Source: Cellulophaga sp. L1A9
GTDB taxonomy: Bacteria > Bacteroidota > Bacteroidia > Flavobacteriales > Flavobacteriaceae
Direction: 5' to 3'
DNA length: 64,000 nt
Assembly: GCF_009797025.1 (NCBI RefSeq)
Contig: NZ_CP047027.1
Coordinates: 62,001-126,000, forward strand
Below, in pieces: positions 1 to 8,741 of the stretch (its first letter is position 1; the number at the start of each line of letters is the position of its first letter). Made by a program: the position numbers and the translations under genes. The notes under the pieces were generated by a model. That model was not told the DNA's origin. It searched no databases and was given only the letters and a program-made list of their open reading frames with translations.

Positions 1-194
1 AAACTTTAGACAATTTAGGAGAATTAGGAGACCCTGAAGAACCTTTATTAGCCAAGGCTATTGAAGATATTACTGGAGTTACTAGTAAGAGTTTAAAGAA
101 AGTAGTTCCAGAAAGTTTGAAAACAGAAGTTATAGGTAGTTCCTTAAGTTTAAGAAAAAACAATAAAATGGTTTTAATTCGAGATTTTAATTAA
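1..194 (+). CDS. 3' end of an unrecognised protein (partial)
   Basis: The frame starting at base 3 is open into the left edge of the window and ends with TAA at 192-194, giving 63 visible residues. The C-terminus is hydrophilic with alternating acidic and Lys-rich stretches and ends MVLIRDFN. No domain can be recognised from this piece, so no function is given. A strong hairpin terminator follows 17 bases after the stop, which supports this being the true gene end. Confidence 0.6.
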   Translation, partial: TLDNLGELGDPEEPLLAKAIEDITGVTSKSLKKVVPESLKTEVIGSSLSLRKNNKMVLIRDFN

Positions 195-210
195 TTTCAG
201 CACAAACAAA

Positions 211-241
211 AAAGGGTCAGCATTTCTGCTGACCCTTTTTT
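211..241. terminator. Bidirectional intrinsic terminator
   Basis: Perfect 12-bp inverted repeat (arms 211-222 and 227-238, GGGTCAGC core, 4-base loop) with a T-run on the plus side and an A-run on the left that acts as a T-run on the minus strand. It lies between two convergent genes and can serve both. Confidence 0.85.
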
Positions 242-258
242 TCTATTTTGTGAAGAAT

Positions 259-2145
259 TTATTTATTTTCACTAACATTCCCAAATGCATCACCGCCAAT
301 TCCCGAAGAATTAAAAACTTGTAACTCATAAGTATAAGTGCCTATAGGAAAAACAGGGGTCTCTACAGTTTTATCACTGCCAAATCCAAAAGATCCTACG
401 GAGTATTCTACTCCATCTATTATAAATACCGTACTAGCTTGTAAACCTTGAGCTCTAATTATAAAACTAGCCGAATTATTCACAATAGAAACTGTACCAT
501 CTGTTTTTATCCCTCCAAATTCCTGAACATAGATAGATTGTGCTATTTTCCCATCAGAAAAAATAATATTGGAAGGCTCTTCAACGACCACCTCTATCGT
601 ATCTGAATTTTGCTCTCCGTTACCATCAAATACCGTTAAGGTTACTTGATAAGTACCTGCAGCGGTAAAAGGCCAAGATGCATTTTCCCCAATTGATCCT
701 GAAATAGGATTAGAAGGATCTCCAAAACTCCAAGAATAACTCAATGTATCACCATCAGGATCAGACGAGCCAGCACCACTAAAGTTTCGCGTTAATGTTG
801 TTGGATTATAATCTGGTAACAATTCTGCCACCGCCACCGGTTTACGGTTCCCTTGCGTTATTGTTAACACGACAGTTCCTGTGGCTTCATTCCATACCTT
901 GCCATCATTTATAGTGTAGGTAAACTCCGCAGTACCCACATAACCAGCTGAAGGACTAAAACTAATATTTGCCCCTGTAAAAGAAACCGTACCCGCTTCC
1001 GTTGGAATAACACTTCCAAGACTTATTATAGCAATTGGATCTGATTCCAGATCACTGGTAGCGTCCATAACAGAAAAAATTGTTGCTTCTGTATTGGTAC
1101 CTGCTCTAGTGATATCATTCGCCATTGGAGGCTGATTGCCATTAGGATCACGAACAACGTTTACCATACGCGAAGCCGTGGCAGTATTTCCATCATCATC
1201 AGAAACTGTATACACTACTTCATACGTACCTTCTACTGTAGTATCCACCTGAGAAACATCAACCGTTATCTCAGAGCTTATATCTCCATCAATATCATCT
1301 AAAGCCGTTGCTCCCTCATCTTGATAGGTAACTCCCAGAAACACATCAATAGGATTATCGCCTAAAATAGTAAGCTCTGGAGCCATAGTATCAATAATAT
1401 CTTCAACTACCTCAAAGCTTAGTATAGCATTCCGCTCCTGATTGTTGCTGTCAATTAAAACAAAGTTTATAGGTACAATTCCTAAAGTACTCGGTGTAAA
1501 GTCTACCGTATACTTCCCTGGAGCAATTTGAACATCCTCATTTAAAACAATACTATTTTCCGTATCATTATCTTTTAATTCTCCTTGGGAGGCTTCTAAC
1601 TGGTAATTTCGCACAAAGCTGATTCCGCTTTCTGTATCATCTATTTCAAAATTGACAACAATAGCTACTGTTTTACCAAGTTCTACCTGCGTAGAGGTGC
1701 TTGTAGCGGTCCATATGACAGAAATCTCATCAATAGTATACAGTAAGGTTTCCTCTTTTTCCTCCCCATAATTATCTGATGCTATAATCTTCACTTCATG
1801 ATCGCCCACACTTGTTCCTATATACGACAGACTTGTGGCGAGTGGACTCAAGGTGATTTTAGAGTTCTCAGCTAGTAGTACTCCATTCGCATCTACAAAG
1901 TATCCTTCCCCATTCTTAACACTATATGAAAATCCATAACTAATATCATCCAATACCTCTTCCGGTATAACTTCTATAGTTGTGGTCAATAGTCCGTTTA
2001 CATACCCTTGATTGGTGTGAGAGGTGATCAATTCAAATTCTACCTCCGTAAATAATTTGACCTCCTTGGTACACGAAATGCATAGGCTTACTAAAAGCAC
2101 TAACATAAAAGCTTTACGGATCAATGGATGCTTTATAGCTTGCAT
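259..2145 (-). CDS. Surface lipoprotein with Ig-like and PKD domains
   Basis: Predicted 628-residue exported lipoprotein. The start is taken at 2145 (MQAIKHPLIRKAF...), because a longer reading from 2262 would begin inside the terminator of the upstream gene; from 2145 a hydrophobic segment ends in SLCISC, a plausible lipidation cysteine at residue 25. After an N-terminal half of beta-rich repeats comes a DUF5011/HYR-like Ig fold (GVTYQDEGATALDDIDGDI), a cadherin-like module (SAGYVGTAEFTYTINDG) and a PKD domain (SDPDGDTLSYSWSFGDP). Such modules usually mediate carbohydrate or protein binding at the cell surface. It lies downstream of the B12 uptake genes but a strong terminator separates them, so a role in B12 uptake is not implied. 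Ligand unknown. Confidence 0.75.
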   Translation of the reverse strand: MQAIKHPLIRKAFMLVLLVSLCISCTKEVKLFTEVEFELITSHTNQGYVNGLLTTTIEVIPEEVLDDISYGFSYSVKNGEGYFVDANGVLLAENSKITLSPLATSLSYIGTSVGDHEVKIIASDNYGEEKEETLLYTIDEISVIWTATSTSTQVELGKTVAIVVNFEIDDTESGISFVRNYQLEASQGELKDNDTENSIVLNEDVQIAPGKYTVDFTPSTLGIVPINFVLIDSNNQERNAILSFEVVEDIIDTMAPELTILGDNPIDVFLGVTYQDEGATALDDIDGDISSEITVDVSQVDTTVEGTYEVVYTVSDDDGNTATASRMVNVVRDPNGNQPPMANDITRAGTNTEATIFSVMDATSDLESDPIAIISLGSVIPTEAGTVSFTGANISFSPSAGYVGTAEFTYTINDGKVWNEATGTVVLTITQGNRKPVAVAELLPDYNPTTLTRNFSGAGSSDPDGDTLSYSWSFGDPSNPISGSIGENASWPFTAAGTYQVTLTVFDGNGEQNSDTIEVVVEEPSNIIFSDGKIAQSIYVQEFGGIKTDGTVSIVNNSASFIIRAQGLQASTVFIIDGVEYSVGSFGFGSDKTVETPVFPIGTYTYELQVFNSSGIGGDAFGNVSENK

Positions 2146-2220
2146 AAGGTCTTGGTATAGGTTGATTCTAGCAAACGCTAAGGACCTTAATATAACGAAA
2201 ATTTTTCTTCTTAATTGTAA

Positions 2221-2258
2221 ACAGAAAAGGGTCAACAGTATTGTTGACCCTTTTCTGT
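2221..2258 (-). terminator. Terminator of the btuB/btuG-like operon
   Basis: A perfect 17-bp inverted repeat (arms 2221-2237 and 2242-2258) with loop GTAT, pyrimidine-rich on the minus-strand 3' arm. It lies 20 bases beyond the stop of the BtuG-like gene and shows that the next minus-strand gene starts below it. Confidence 0.75.
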
Positions 2259-2277
2259 TCATTATTACTTAATATTT

Positions 2278-3333
2278 TTAATTAAAGTATACACCATTTG
2301 GAGAAATACCCACTGTATAAGTTTCTAATGACACTACTGTCTCAATATCATAAATAATTAAACTGCCATTACTAACATAATCACCAGCATCTGTAATATA
2401 CAATTTCCCATCATTTACCACCATTCCATATGGGTAAACATCCGTTAAAAATGCAGTATCTGGTAGAGTTGTTGCTGCTGTTTCCATTTCAAAAACTCCT
2501 CCAGACAAACTATAATATAATTTATCATCATCAATATTTAATTTTGAAGGATGCTCCATGCCTGTAAAAACCAAACTATTTTCTACATCAAAATTAGAAG
2601 TATTAATTTTCCATAATGACCCTGTTGTTTCTTCATTTACATATCCCCAATCTCCAGTAGACAATACCCATAAATCACCAGAAGCATCTAGTTGCATACT
2701 GCTAGGATTATCTCCTACAGCTATAGTAGCAACTACATCTTGAACATCTGTATCAATCACTGATACTTTATTATTAGTACCAAACGCTCCTTGATGAGCT
2801 ACAAACACATAATTATCTTTTGCAACAATAGCCTCTGGCCCTAAAACTACAGGTATTGTCCCCTCTACTGTATTAGATTCTAAATTAATAATTGCAACAT
2901 AATCATCTGTTTCATCTCCAGTATCACCCCAATTAGTTACATAGCCTTTATCATCAACTATTACCATATAACGTGGGTTGCTTAAACCTGTTTCTATACT
3001 TGCTTCTTTTTCAAATGTATAGCGATCTACAACAGTAATTTTATTAGAAACGTTTGCTATAATAAAAGCTTTATCACTAGTAAATGCTATAGATTGAACT
3101 ATATTTCCTAGATCTTCATTATTGACAGCATTATAAATAGATGCTTGTACACTTGTAGAATCATTCTGTAAAAATGAAATTGTACCCGTACCATTATTAA
3201 ATGGACCTTCATTAGCAATTAATATTCCATTAGCATAGTCTCCTTCCGGCAATTTAATTGTATCATTATCATCGGAGCATGAAGCTCCTAAAATTCCTAA
3301 AGCAACAATTGCTATTACGTGTTTAATTTTCAT
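2278..3333 (-). CDS. BtuG-like beta-propeller lipoprotein (YncE/DUF5074-like)
   Basis: 351 residues with a lipoprotein signal peptide (lipobox ILGASC, Cys19) followed by repeated beta-propeller blades (for example IVQSIAFTSDKAFIIANVSNKITVVDRYTFE). Family knowledge: in Bacteroides, surface propeller lipoproteins encoded next to btuB (BtuG) bind cobalamin very tightly and hand it to the BtuB barrel. Here the gene starts 6 bases after the btuB stop on the same strand and shares the upstream cobalamin riboswitch, so the same role is the best inference. Membership of the propeller family is clear; cobalamin binding is inferred from context only. Confidence 0.8.
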   Translation of the reverse strand: MKIKHVIAIVALGILGASCSDDNDTIKLPEGDYANGILIANEGPFNNGTGTISFLQNDSTSVQASIYNAVNNEDLGNIVQSIAFTSDKAFIIANVSNKITVVDRYTFEKEASIETGLSNPRYMVIVDDKGYVTNWGDTGDETDDYVAIINLESNTVEGTIPVVLGPEAIVAKDNYVFVAHQGAFGTNNKVSVIDTDVQDVVATIAVGDNPSSMQLDASGDLWVLSTGDWGYVNEETTGSLWKINTSNFDVENSLVFTGMEHPSKLNIDDDKLYYSLSGGVFEMETAATTLPDTAFLTDVYPYGMVVNDGKLYITDAGDYVSNGSLIIYDIETVVSLETYTVGISPNGVYFN

Positions 3334-3339
3334 GAGTTA

Positions 3340-5190
3340 TTAAAATTTAGTTATTAGTTGTAATTGATAATTTCTATTTGGCATAGGCCTATAGGATACG
3401 TTTTGATAAGATGTATTATAAAGGTTATTAACTTTAAGAACCATTTGCAATGCAACTTTTTTATTGACGTTTATTTCTTTTTGAATTCCGATATTAGAAA
3501 CTGTGTATGATGATACAAAATCGGTATTATCAGTGGTAGTAAATGCTTTAGCATTATATAAAAACTGATAGAATACTCCCCATTTATGATAATCATAATT
3601 TAAATTTGAAGAAATTTTTTCTTTAGGAACATACAGCAACTGCTTATCTGTAACTTTATTAATTGCAATGGTATAAGAAGCTCCCGTAATCCAATTAATT
3701 GTATGTGCACCAAATAATTTTTTAATATTAAATTCTAGTTCAGCTCCATAATGTTCTGTTTCTGTAATATTCACAGGAGTCCAAACGGCTTCAATAGGCC
3801 TCCATTGAATTAAATCGTTTACAACTATATAAAATCCGTTAAGTTTAAAAGATACATTTTCAAACTTGAGAATATGCCCCCAATCAACTTGTTTAGATAA
3901 TTCTGGCTTAAGCTCTTTATTTCCTCTTGCTCCTGCTCCAACCCAATACAAATCATTGAACGTAGGAACTCTATAATTTTTTGAAAAATTAATAGTAGAA
4001 CTATATTTTGATGAAATTTTATATTTAGCATCAACTGCAACAATAAAGGGGCTATCATAATCAGTTACAAACTCCTTTCTAAGACTTAAGCCATATTTAA
4101 AATCATCATTTAGTTTATGTGACATTAAAAGTGTTGTAGAAAAAAGATTCCGTTCTATATTCTCTAGAGAAGTTCCTTTGCCTTTAATATTACTATACTC
4201 AATTATTCCATTTAGAGTTATTGCACCTAAATATTGCTTATAGTCATAGTTCGCAAGTATATTCTTAGATTGACCAAAAGTAAATCTTTCAGTATCCTTG
4301 TTGGCAAAATACTTGTATTCTTCAGTAAGGTATGCTAGTTTTAATTTACCTGAACTAATTGAATTAAAATGGTTCCACTCTAGCAATGATCTAGAATTTA
4401 CATCTTCATAATTACTATTTGAAGGAGCCGTAAGTGTGCTCGAAAAATTTCTATTACCTATGAAAGTATTGTGATAAAACTTAAGTAATTGATTTTTAGA
4501 AATAAAATACCCGAAATTAGTATTAACATTCACATTTTTAAACGCTCCGTTTTCATTGATTTGATCAGTTCCTAAGTATTTATAATCGTTATCCGATTCC
4601 ATATAATTTACTCCTACATCATAAGACCATTTTTCTCCACCGGCATTAGAGTTAAAACTAACTTTCTGACTATTAAAACTCCCTACCGAAAGTAATAGTC
4701 TATTTTTTATTTTTTGCTTAAAGTTTAATTCATCATTTAAGTGTATGCTACCTCCAATAGCACCACTTCCATATTGAACACTCCCGCCTCCCGATCTTAC
4801 GGAAATGTCTCCAAAATTTTCAGGAATTAAAGTATTAAAATCTGTCTGACCGGTCAGTTGAGAATTAATATTAATTCCATTCCAAACAACCGCAGTTTGT
4901 TGCGCAGAAGTTCCCCTGAAAGATGCAGAAGAAACCATCCCATACCCATTCTCTTTAAAATAAATATTGGAATTATATCGTAATAAATCTGTAAGCGATG
5001 AATTACTAAGCTGTGCAACACTATCAGGAATTTTACTGATTTTGATTCCATTAGAAAATCGAACCAGTTTAGCATCAGTTAAAATCACCTCTTTTAAAAC
5101 TACAACACTCTCTTTTTGCTCTTGAGCAAATACTGAGAACACTCCAGCAGAAACGTAAATTAAATAGAATAGAAAATTTTTTTGCACCAT
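3340..5190 (-). CDS. btuB: TonB-dependent cobalamin receptor BtuB
   Basis: 616-residue outer-membrane receptor. A signal peptide ends around VFAQ, then a TonB-box-like segment (ESVVVLKEVILTDAK) leads into a plug domain with SFRGTSAQQTAVVWNGI and GSGAIGGSIHLND, then a beta barrel ending in an aromatic C-terminus (ITKF). The length is close to E. coli BtuB (about 600), with no extra N-terminal carboxypeptidase-like domain as seen in SusC proteins. The assignment to cobalamin rests on the cobalamin riboswitch in its leader, the BtuG-like gene directly downstream, and the BtuFCD genes divergent to it. Expression should fall when cobalamin is plentiful. Confidence 0.88.
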   Translation of the reverse strand: MVQKNFLFYLIYVSAGVFSVFAQEQKESVVVLKEVILTDAKLVRFSNGIKISKIPDSVAQLSNSSLTDLLRYNSNIYFKENGYGMVSSASFRGTSAQQTAVVWNGININSQLTGQTDFNTLIPENFGDISVRSGGGSVQYGSGAIGGSIHLNDELNFKQKIKNRLLLSVGSFNSQKVSFNSNAGGEKWSYDVGVNYMESDNDYKYLGTDQINENGAFKNVNVNTNFGYFISKNQLLKFYHNTFIGNRNFSSTLTAPSNSNYEDVNSRSLLEWNHFNSISSGKLKLAYLTEEYKYFANKDTERFTFGQSKNILANYDYKQYLGAITLNGIIEYSNIKGKGTSLENIERNLFSTTLLMSHKLNDDFKYGLSLRKEFVTDYDSPFIVAVDAKYKISSKYSSTINFSKNYRVPTFNDLYWVGAGARGNKELKPELSKQVDWGHILKFENVSFKLNGFYIVVNDLIQWRPIEAVWTPVNITETEHYGAELEFNIKKLFGAHTINWITGASYTIAINKVTDKQLLYVPKEKISSNLNYDYHKWGVFYQFLYNAKAFTTTDNTDFVSSYTVSNIGIQKEINVNKKVALQMVLKVNNLYNTSYQNVSYRPMPNRNYQLQLITKF

Positions 5191-5233
5191 AATTCAATAA
5201 GTCCTTATCCCGAAGACTCGTATTAATTGTTTT

Positions 5234-5447
5234 GAATTTGGCAGGTCTCCTGACTTGTGTACTATCAATCATCTTCCCAAGTTTATACTCAGTGGTATTT
5301 TGAAGATTTGATAGCCACCTATTACGAACCGATATAAATATCAGTGCCGATTCGGCATAACTTACAGTTGCGGGAACAGCTCTAGAATTACACTAGATTC
5401 CCTTTTAATCAGATAAGTGCTAAACGCACTCCTCTAAACCAAAATTC
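5234..5447 (-). promoter_or_regulatory. Cobalamin riboswitch (B12 box) upstream of btuB
   Basis: Read on the minus strand the region has the class signature: GGGAA...GTGTAATTC, then GCTGTTCCCGCAACTGTAA around 5359-5378 (conserved core), and AGTCAGGAGACCTGCC at 5240-5255 (the B12 box). The outer P1 helix is formed by AATTTTGG at the 5' end and CCAAATT at the 3' end. It ends about 45 bases before the btuB start, so it probably controls translation or early termination of btuB and the BtuG-like gene. Confidence 0.95.
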
Positions 5448-5480
5448 GGCGCGAAGATATTGCTTTAAGTAGAAAAAAAA

Positions 5481-5600
5481 TTACTTATCATCGTTATTTT
5501 TTTTGTTCATCTTAACAATCAGCCATATAAAACCGACCACAAAATGAAGTACTACAATGCCTGCAACAATATAAATTGTAAGATTAGAATCTCCTCTCAT
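5481..5600 (-). CDS. Small single-span membrane protein, 39 aa
   Basis: ATG at 5600 to TAA at 5481 encodes a 39-residue protein: a short N-terminus (MRGDSNLT), one strongly hydrophobic helix (IYIVAGIVVLHFVVGFIWLI) and a Lys/Asn/Asp tail. It has the layout of a real small membrane protein rather than a random frame. It lies upstream of the riboswitch on the same strand as btuB and divergent to btuF, so it may belong to the B12 locus, but the riboswitch separates it from btuB. No family is recognised with certainty. Confidence 0.6.
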   Translation of the reverse strand: MRGDSNLTIYIVAGIVVLHFVVGFIWLIVKMNKKNNDDK

Positions 5601-5684
5601 GTTTAAATTTTCATAAAATTAGGTCCTTAAAACCATAAAAAATATGACTTTTGTTACCTTGCAAAACATTCTATACTTAAACCA

Positions 5685-6830
5685 ATGAAATATTTTTTTC
5701 TATTTATCTCTATTCTACTCCTTTCTTGTAAAGAGGAAACAAAAAAAATACCAGATATTGTAGAAAATATAATTCCTAGTTCAACTATTTTATACGCCAA
5801 AGGGTTTACGGTAGAAAAGCAGCCTAGTGGTGTAACTATTATCAAAATTACATCTCCTTGGCCCAATGCAGAAGCGGTTTTCACCTATGCCTTAATTCCT
5901 AAAGAAAAAGCAGCATCAATGACGTTAAACAGGGATGAATATGATGCTATTGTTACCGTTCCTATAGAAAACATTGTGGTAACGTCTACCACTCATATTC
6001 CTGTTTTGGAAGCCTTAGCTGTTGAAAATACTTTAGTGGGCTTTCCTGATACCAAATATATCTCATCAAAAAAAACAAGAGCATTAATTGCGAAAGGACA
6101 GATAAAAGAATTAGGCCAAAATGAAACAATAAATACCGAATTGCTTTTAGCGCTACAACCAAATTTGGTGGTAGGCTTTAGCATTCATAATGAAAATAAA
6201 ATGTACGAGACCATTCAACGTGCAAACATTCCTGTCGTCTATAATGGCGACTGGACCGAGGAAACCCCTTTAGGGAAAGCGGAATGGATAAAGTTTTTTG
6301 CTCCATTCTATGGTTTAGAAAAGAAAGCCGATTCTATTTTTCAAAACATGACCAACGACTATCTTGCCGCAAAAGAATTGGCGCAAAATGCCACAAAAAC
6401 ACCAACGGTAATAAGTGGTGCTATATATAACGATGTTTGGTATTTACCCGGCGGGAAAAGCTGGGCTTCAAAATTTATTGAAGATGCGAATGCCCATTAT
6501 ATTTTTAAGGACACGGATGAAACAGGTAGTTTATCCTTGAGTTGGGAAAGTGTTTTAGAAAAAGGAAAAAAAGCGGATTTCTGGATTTCTCCCTCTCAGT
6601 TTACAACCTATAAGGATATGACAGAAAACAGTCTGCATTATAGACAGTTTGATGCTTTTAAGAAGAAAGAAGTATACTCTTTTGCGAGCACAATTGGGGA
6701 GACTGGCGGACTTTTGTATTACGAATTGGCTCCTAATAGACCCGATTTAGTGCTTAAAGATTTAATTCATATATTTCACCCTGAACTGCTACCTGACTAT
6801 ACGCCAATATTTTTTAAACCTCTAGATTAA
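5685..6830 (+). CDS. btuF: Cobalamin ABC transporter substrate-binding lipoprotein (BtuF-like)
   Basis: 381 residues. The signal peptide has lipobox LLLSC (Cys15), so the protein should be tethered in the periplasm. The body is a class III (FecB/BtuF) binding protein: VPIENIVVTSTTHIPVLEALAVEN in the first lobe, LLALQPNLVVGF (typical of this fold), and a C-terminal lobe with WYLPGGKSWASKFIEDA. The next gene begins at the base after its stop codon. The fold also serves iron-siderophore uptake, but the adjoining riboswitch-controlled btuB makes cobalamin the likely ligand. No riboswitch is seen on this side of the intergenic region. Confidence 0.85.
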   Translation: MKYFFLFISILLLSCKEETKKIPDIVENIIPSSTILYAKGFTVEKQPSGVTIIKITSPWPNAEAVFTYALIPKEKAASMTLNRDEYDAIVTVPIENIVVTSTTHIPVLEALAVENTLVGFPDTKYISSKKTRALIAKGQIKELGQNETINTELLLALQPNLVVGFSIHNENKMYETIQRANIPVVYNGDWTEETPLGKAEWIKFFAPFYGLEKKADSIFQNMTNDYLAAKELAQNATKTPTVISGAIYNDVWYLPGGKSWASKFIEDANAHYIFKDTDETGSLSLSWESVLEKGKKADFWISPSQFTTYKDMTENSLHYRQFDAFKKKEVYSFASTIGETGGLLYYELAPNRPDLVLKDLIHIFHPELLPDYTPIFFKPLD

Positions 6831-7862
6831 GTGCCAAATTCAAAAAAGTATACCCTCTATTTTTTGCTCCTAGCCTTACTTTTGTGTGTCTTTTTTTTAA
6901 TAAATATTAGTTTAGGTTCTGTACACATCCCCCTAAAAAGCACCTTTAACACCCTTTTAAGTGGTGCTGGAGTAAAGGAATCATGGCTTTACATTATTTG
7001 GAACTATAGAGTCCCTAAAGCAATTACAGCAATACTTGTTGGTGGCGGATTGTCTTTAAGTGGTTTGTTAATGCAAACGCTTTTCAGAAACCCACTCGCT
7101 GGGCCTTTTGTCTTAGGAATCAGTTCTGGTGCTAGTTTAGGAGCTGCCTTATTAATTATGGGTGCTGGGTTATTTTCCTCAGTGTTCAGTGTATCGCTTT
7201 TTAATGATGCTTCATTAGCCATTGCTTCTAGTTTAGGAAGCTTTCTAGTCTTACTCGCTGTTCTTTCTGTTGCCATGAAAGTCAAAGACACTATGTCGCT
7301 ATTAATTATAGGGTTAATGTTTGGGAGCATTACTGGAGCATTAGTAAGTGTGCTCTCTTATTTTACTACTTCAGAAAAATTACAGCAATACATCTATTGG
7401 AGCTTTGGTAGTTTAGGAGATTTATCGTGGCCGCAATTAGGATTACTTGCAGGTATCACCGGTATTGGAATACTGCTAAGTATTTTTTCTATCAAATCAT
7501 TAAATGCTTTTTTATTAGGTGAAAATTATGCTAAAAGTCTTGGAGTCAGTTTAAAAAAATCTAGATTCATTATCATCATCGCTACGGGTTTATTAGCTGG
7601 AGGCATTACAGCATTTGCAGGACCTATTGCTTTTATAGGTTTGGCGGTACCACATTTAACCCGACAAATATTTAATACCACAGATCATAAAATACTTGTA
7701 CCCGCTGTATTAGTCTATGGCGCCATTTTAATGTTAATTTGTGATAGCATTGCGCAATTGCCACTATCTGCAAGTGTATTACCTATTAACGCCATCACAA
7801 GCTTAGTAGGTGCTCCTGTTGTTGTATGGCTATTAGTTCGAAAACGAAAAATGATTTTTTAA
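6831..7862 (+). CDS. btuC: FecCD/BtuC-type ABC permease
   Basis: 343 residues with about ten hydrophobic helices and family landmarks: RVPKAITAILVGGGLSLSGL, MQTLFRNPLAGPFVLGISSGA near the first third, and GPIAFIGLAVPHLTR near the C-terminus. The start is a GTG placed immediately after the BtuF stop (no intergenic bases), which implies translational coupling. It forms the membrane channel of the importer that moves cobalamin from the periplasmic BtuF-like protein into the cytoplasm. As with its partners, the substrate is assigned from the locus rather than from the permease sequence itself. Confidence 0.88.
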   Translation: MPNSKKYTLYFLLLALLLCVFFLINISLGSVHIPLKSTFNTLLSGAGVKESWLYIIWNYRVPKAITAILVGGGLSLSGLLMQTLFRNPLAGPFVLGISSGASLGAALLIMGAGLFSSVFSVSLFNDASLAIASSLGSFLVLLAVLSVAMKVKDTMSLLIIGLMFGSITGALVSVLSYFTTSEKLQQYIYWSFGSLGDLSWPQLGLLAGITGIGILLSIFSIKSLNAFLLGENYAKSLGVSLKKSRFIIIIATGLLAGGITAFAGPIAFIGLAVPHLTRQIFNTTDHKILVPAVLVYGAILMLICDSIAQLPLSASVLPINAITSLVGAPVVVWLLVRKRKMIF

Positions 7863-7873
7863 TTTAAAATAGT

Positions 7874-8665
7874 ATTCAAACGCCAGAAAAACATATCGCC
7901 CTAGAAGTAGCAAATCTTAGTATTGGCTACCAGAGCAAAAAGCAAGAAACGCTTGTTGCTAAAGCTATTTCCTTTGCTTTAAACCAAGGAGAATTAGGTG
8001 CTATTGTAGGCGTTAATGGCGTAGGGAAATCTACCCTATTGCGCACTATTGGCTCGGTTCAAAAATCACTCTCAGGAGAAGTCCGTATTGAGAACTTAGC
8101 ACTCGATAAATACTCCTCTTTAGCTTTAGCTACTAAAATTAGTCTTGTACTCACAGAACCCATCGCCTCAAAAAATTTGACGGTTCTAGAGCTCATTGCT
8201 TTAGGCAGACAACCATACACCAATTGGCTGGGTACCCTGACCGAAACAGACAAGGCCAAAACAAAAGAAGCGATTCAATTAGTAGAAATAGCTGGACTTC
8301 AACATAAAAAATGCTATGAATTAAGTGATGGTCAATTACAACGGGTCATGATTGCCCGTGCTTTAGCGCAAGACACTCAAATAATTCTATTAGATGAACC
8401 TACTTCTCATTTAGACTTATACCACAAAGTACAAATACTAAAGCTCCTTAAAAATATTGCGCACCAAACACAAAAAACAATTCTATTCACAACCCACGAA
8501 ATAGAAGTTGCATTGCAGTTATGTGATAAGATGCTCTTACTTAAAAAAGAAGAAAGCTATTTTGGAACGCCAGCTTCGTTAATTCAGGCTCAGCATTTTG
8601 AAAAATTATTCCCCTCCAATATGGTTAGGTTTGATGCCACTACAGGAAGCTTTAAAATAGTATAA
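7874..8665 (+). CDS. btuD: BtuD-like ABC ATPase with no standard start codon
   Basis: ATPase of the cobalamin importer. Walker A GVNGVGKST, signature LSDGQLQRVMIARAL, Walker B IILLDEPTSHLD and the H-loop TTHE are all intact. The conserved reading frame (LEVANLSIGYQSKK...) continues upstream of the Walker A to an in-frame TAA at 7865-7867, yet this stretch holds no ATG, GTG or TTG; the first TTG (8039) lies after the Walker A and would destroy the enzyme. Bases 7868-7873 read AATAGT: one added G after 7870 would restore ATG AGT ATT. So either the gene starts at the rare ATT (7874, used here) or its start codon has lost a G. The rest looks functional. Confidence 0.75.
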   Translation: MQTPEKHIALEVANLSIGYQSKKQETLVAKAISFALNQGELGAIVGVNGVGKSTLLRTIGSVQKSLSGEVRIENLALDKYSSLALATKISLVLTEPIASKNLTVLELIALGRQPYTNWLGTLTETDKAKTKEAIQLVEIAGLQHKKCYELSDGQLQRVMIARALAQDTQIILLDEPTSHLDLYHKVQILKLLKNIAHQTQKTILFTTHEIEVALQLCDKMLLLKKEESYFGTPASLIQAQHFEKLFPSNMVRFDATTGSFKIV

Positions 8666-8741
8666 CGAGCTGCGCTTTTTAACTTTAATTTAAAAAACAC
8701 TCCATATTTATTTTTTAATTTTAGTTTTCAAAACAAGGAAC

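Noticed and set aside
2146..2262. N-terminal extension of the PKD lipoprotein to 2262
   Set aside because: It would begin inside the preceding terminator hairpin and place 39 residues before the signal peptide.
5075..5272. 65-residue minus-strand ORF across the btuB leader
   Set aside because: It overlaps the 3' part of the cobalamin riboswitch and btuB in another frame.
8039..8665. TTG at 8039 as the start of the btuD ATPase
   Set aside because: It lies after the Walker A motif, whose frame is conserved upstream.
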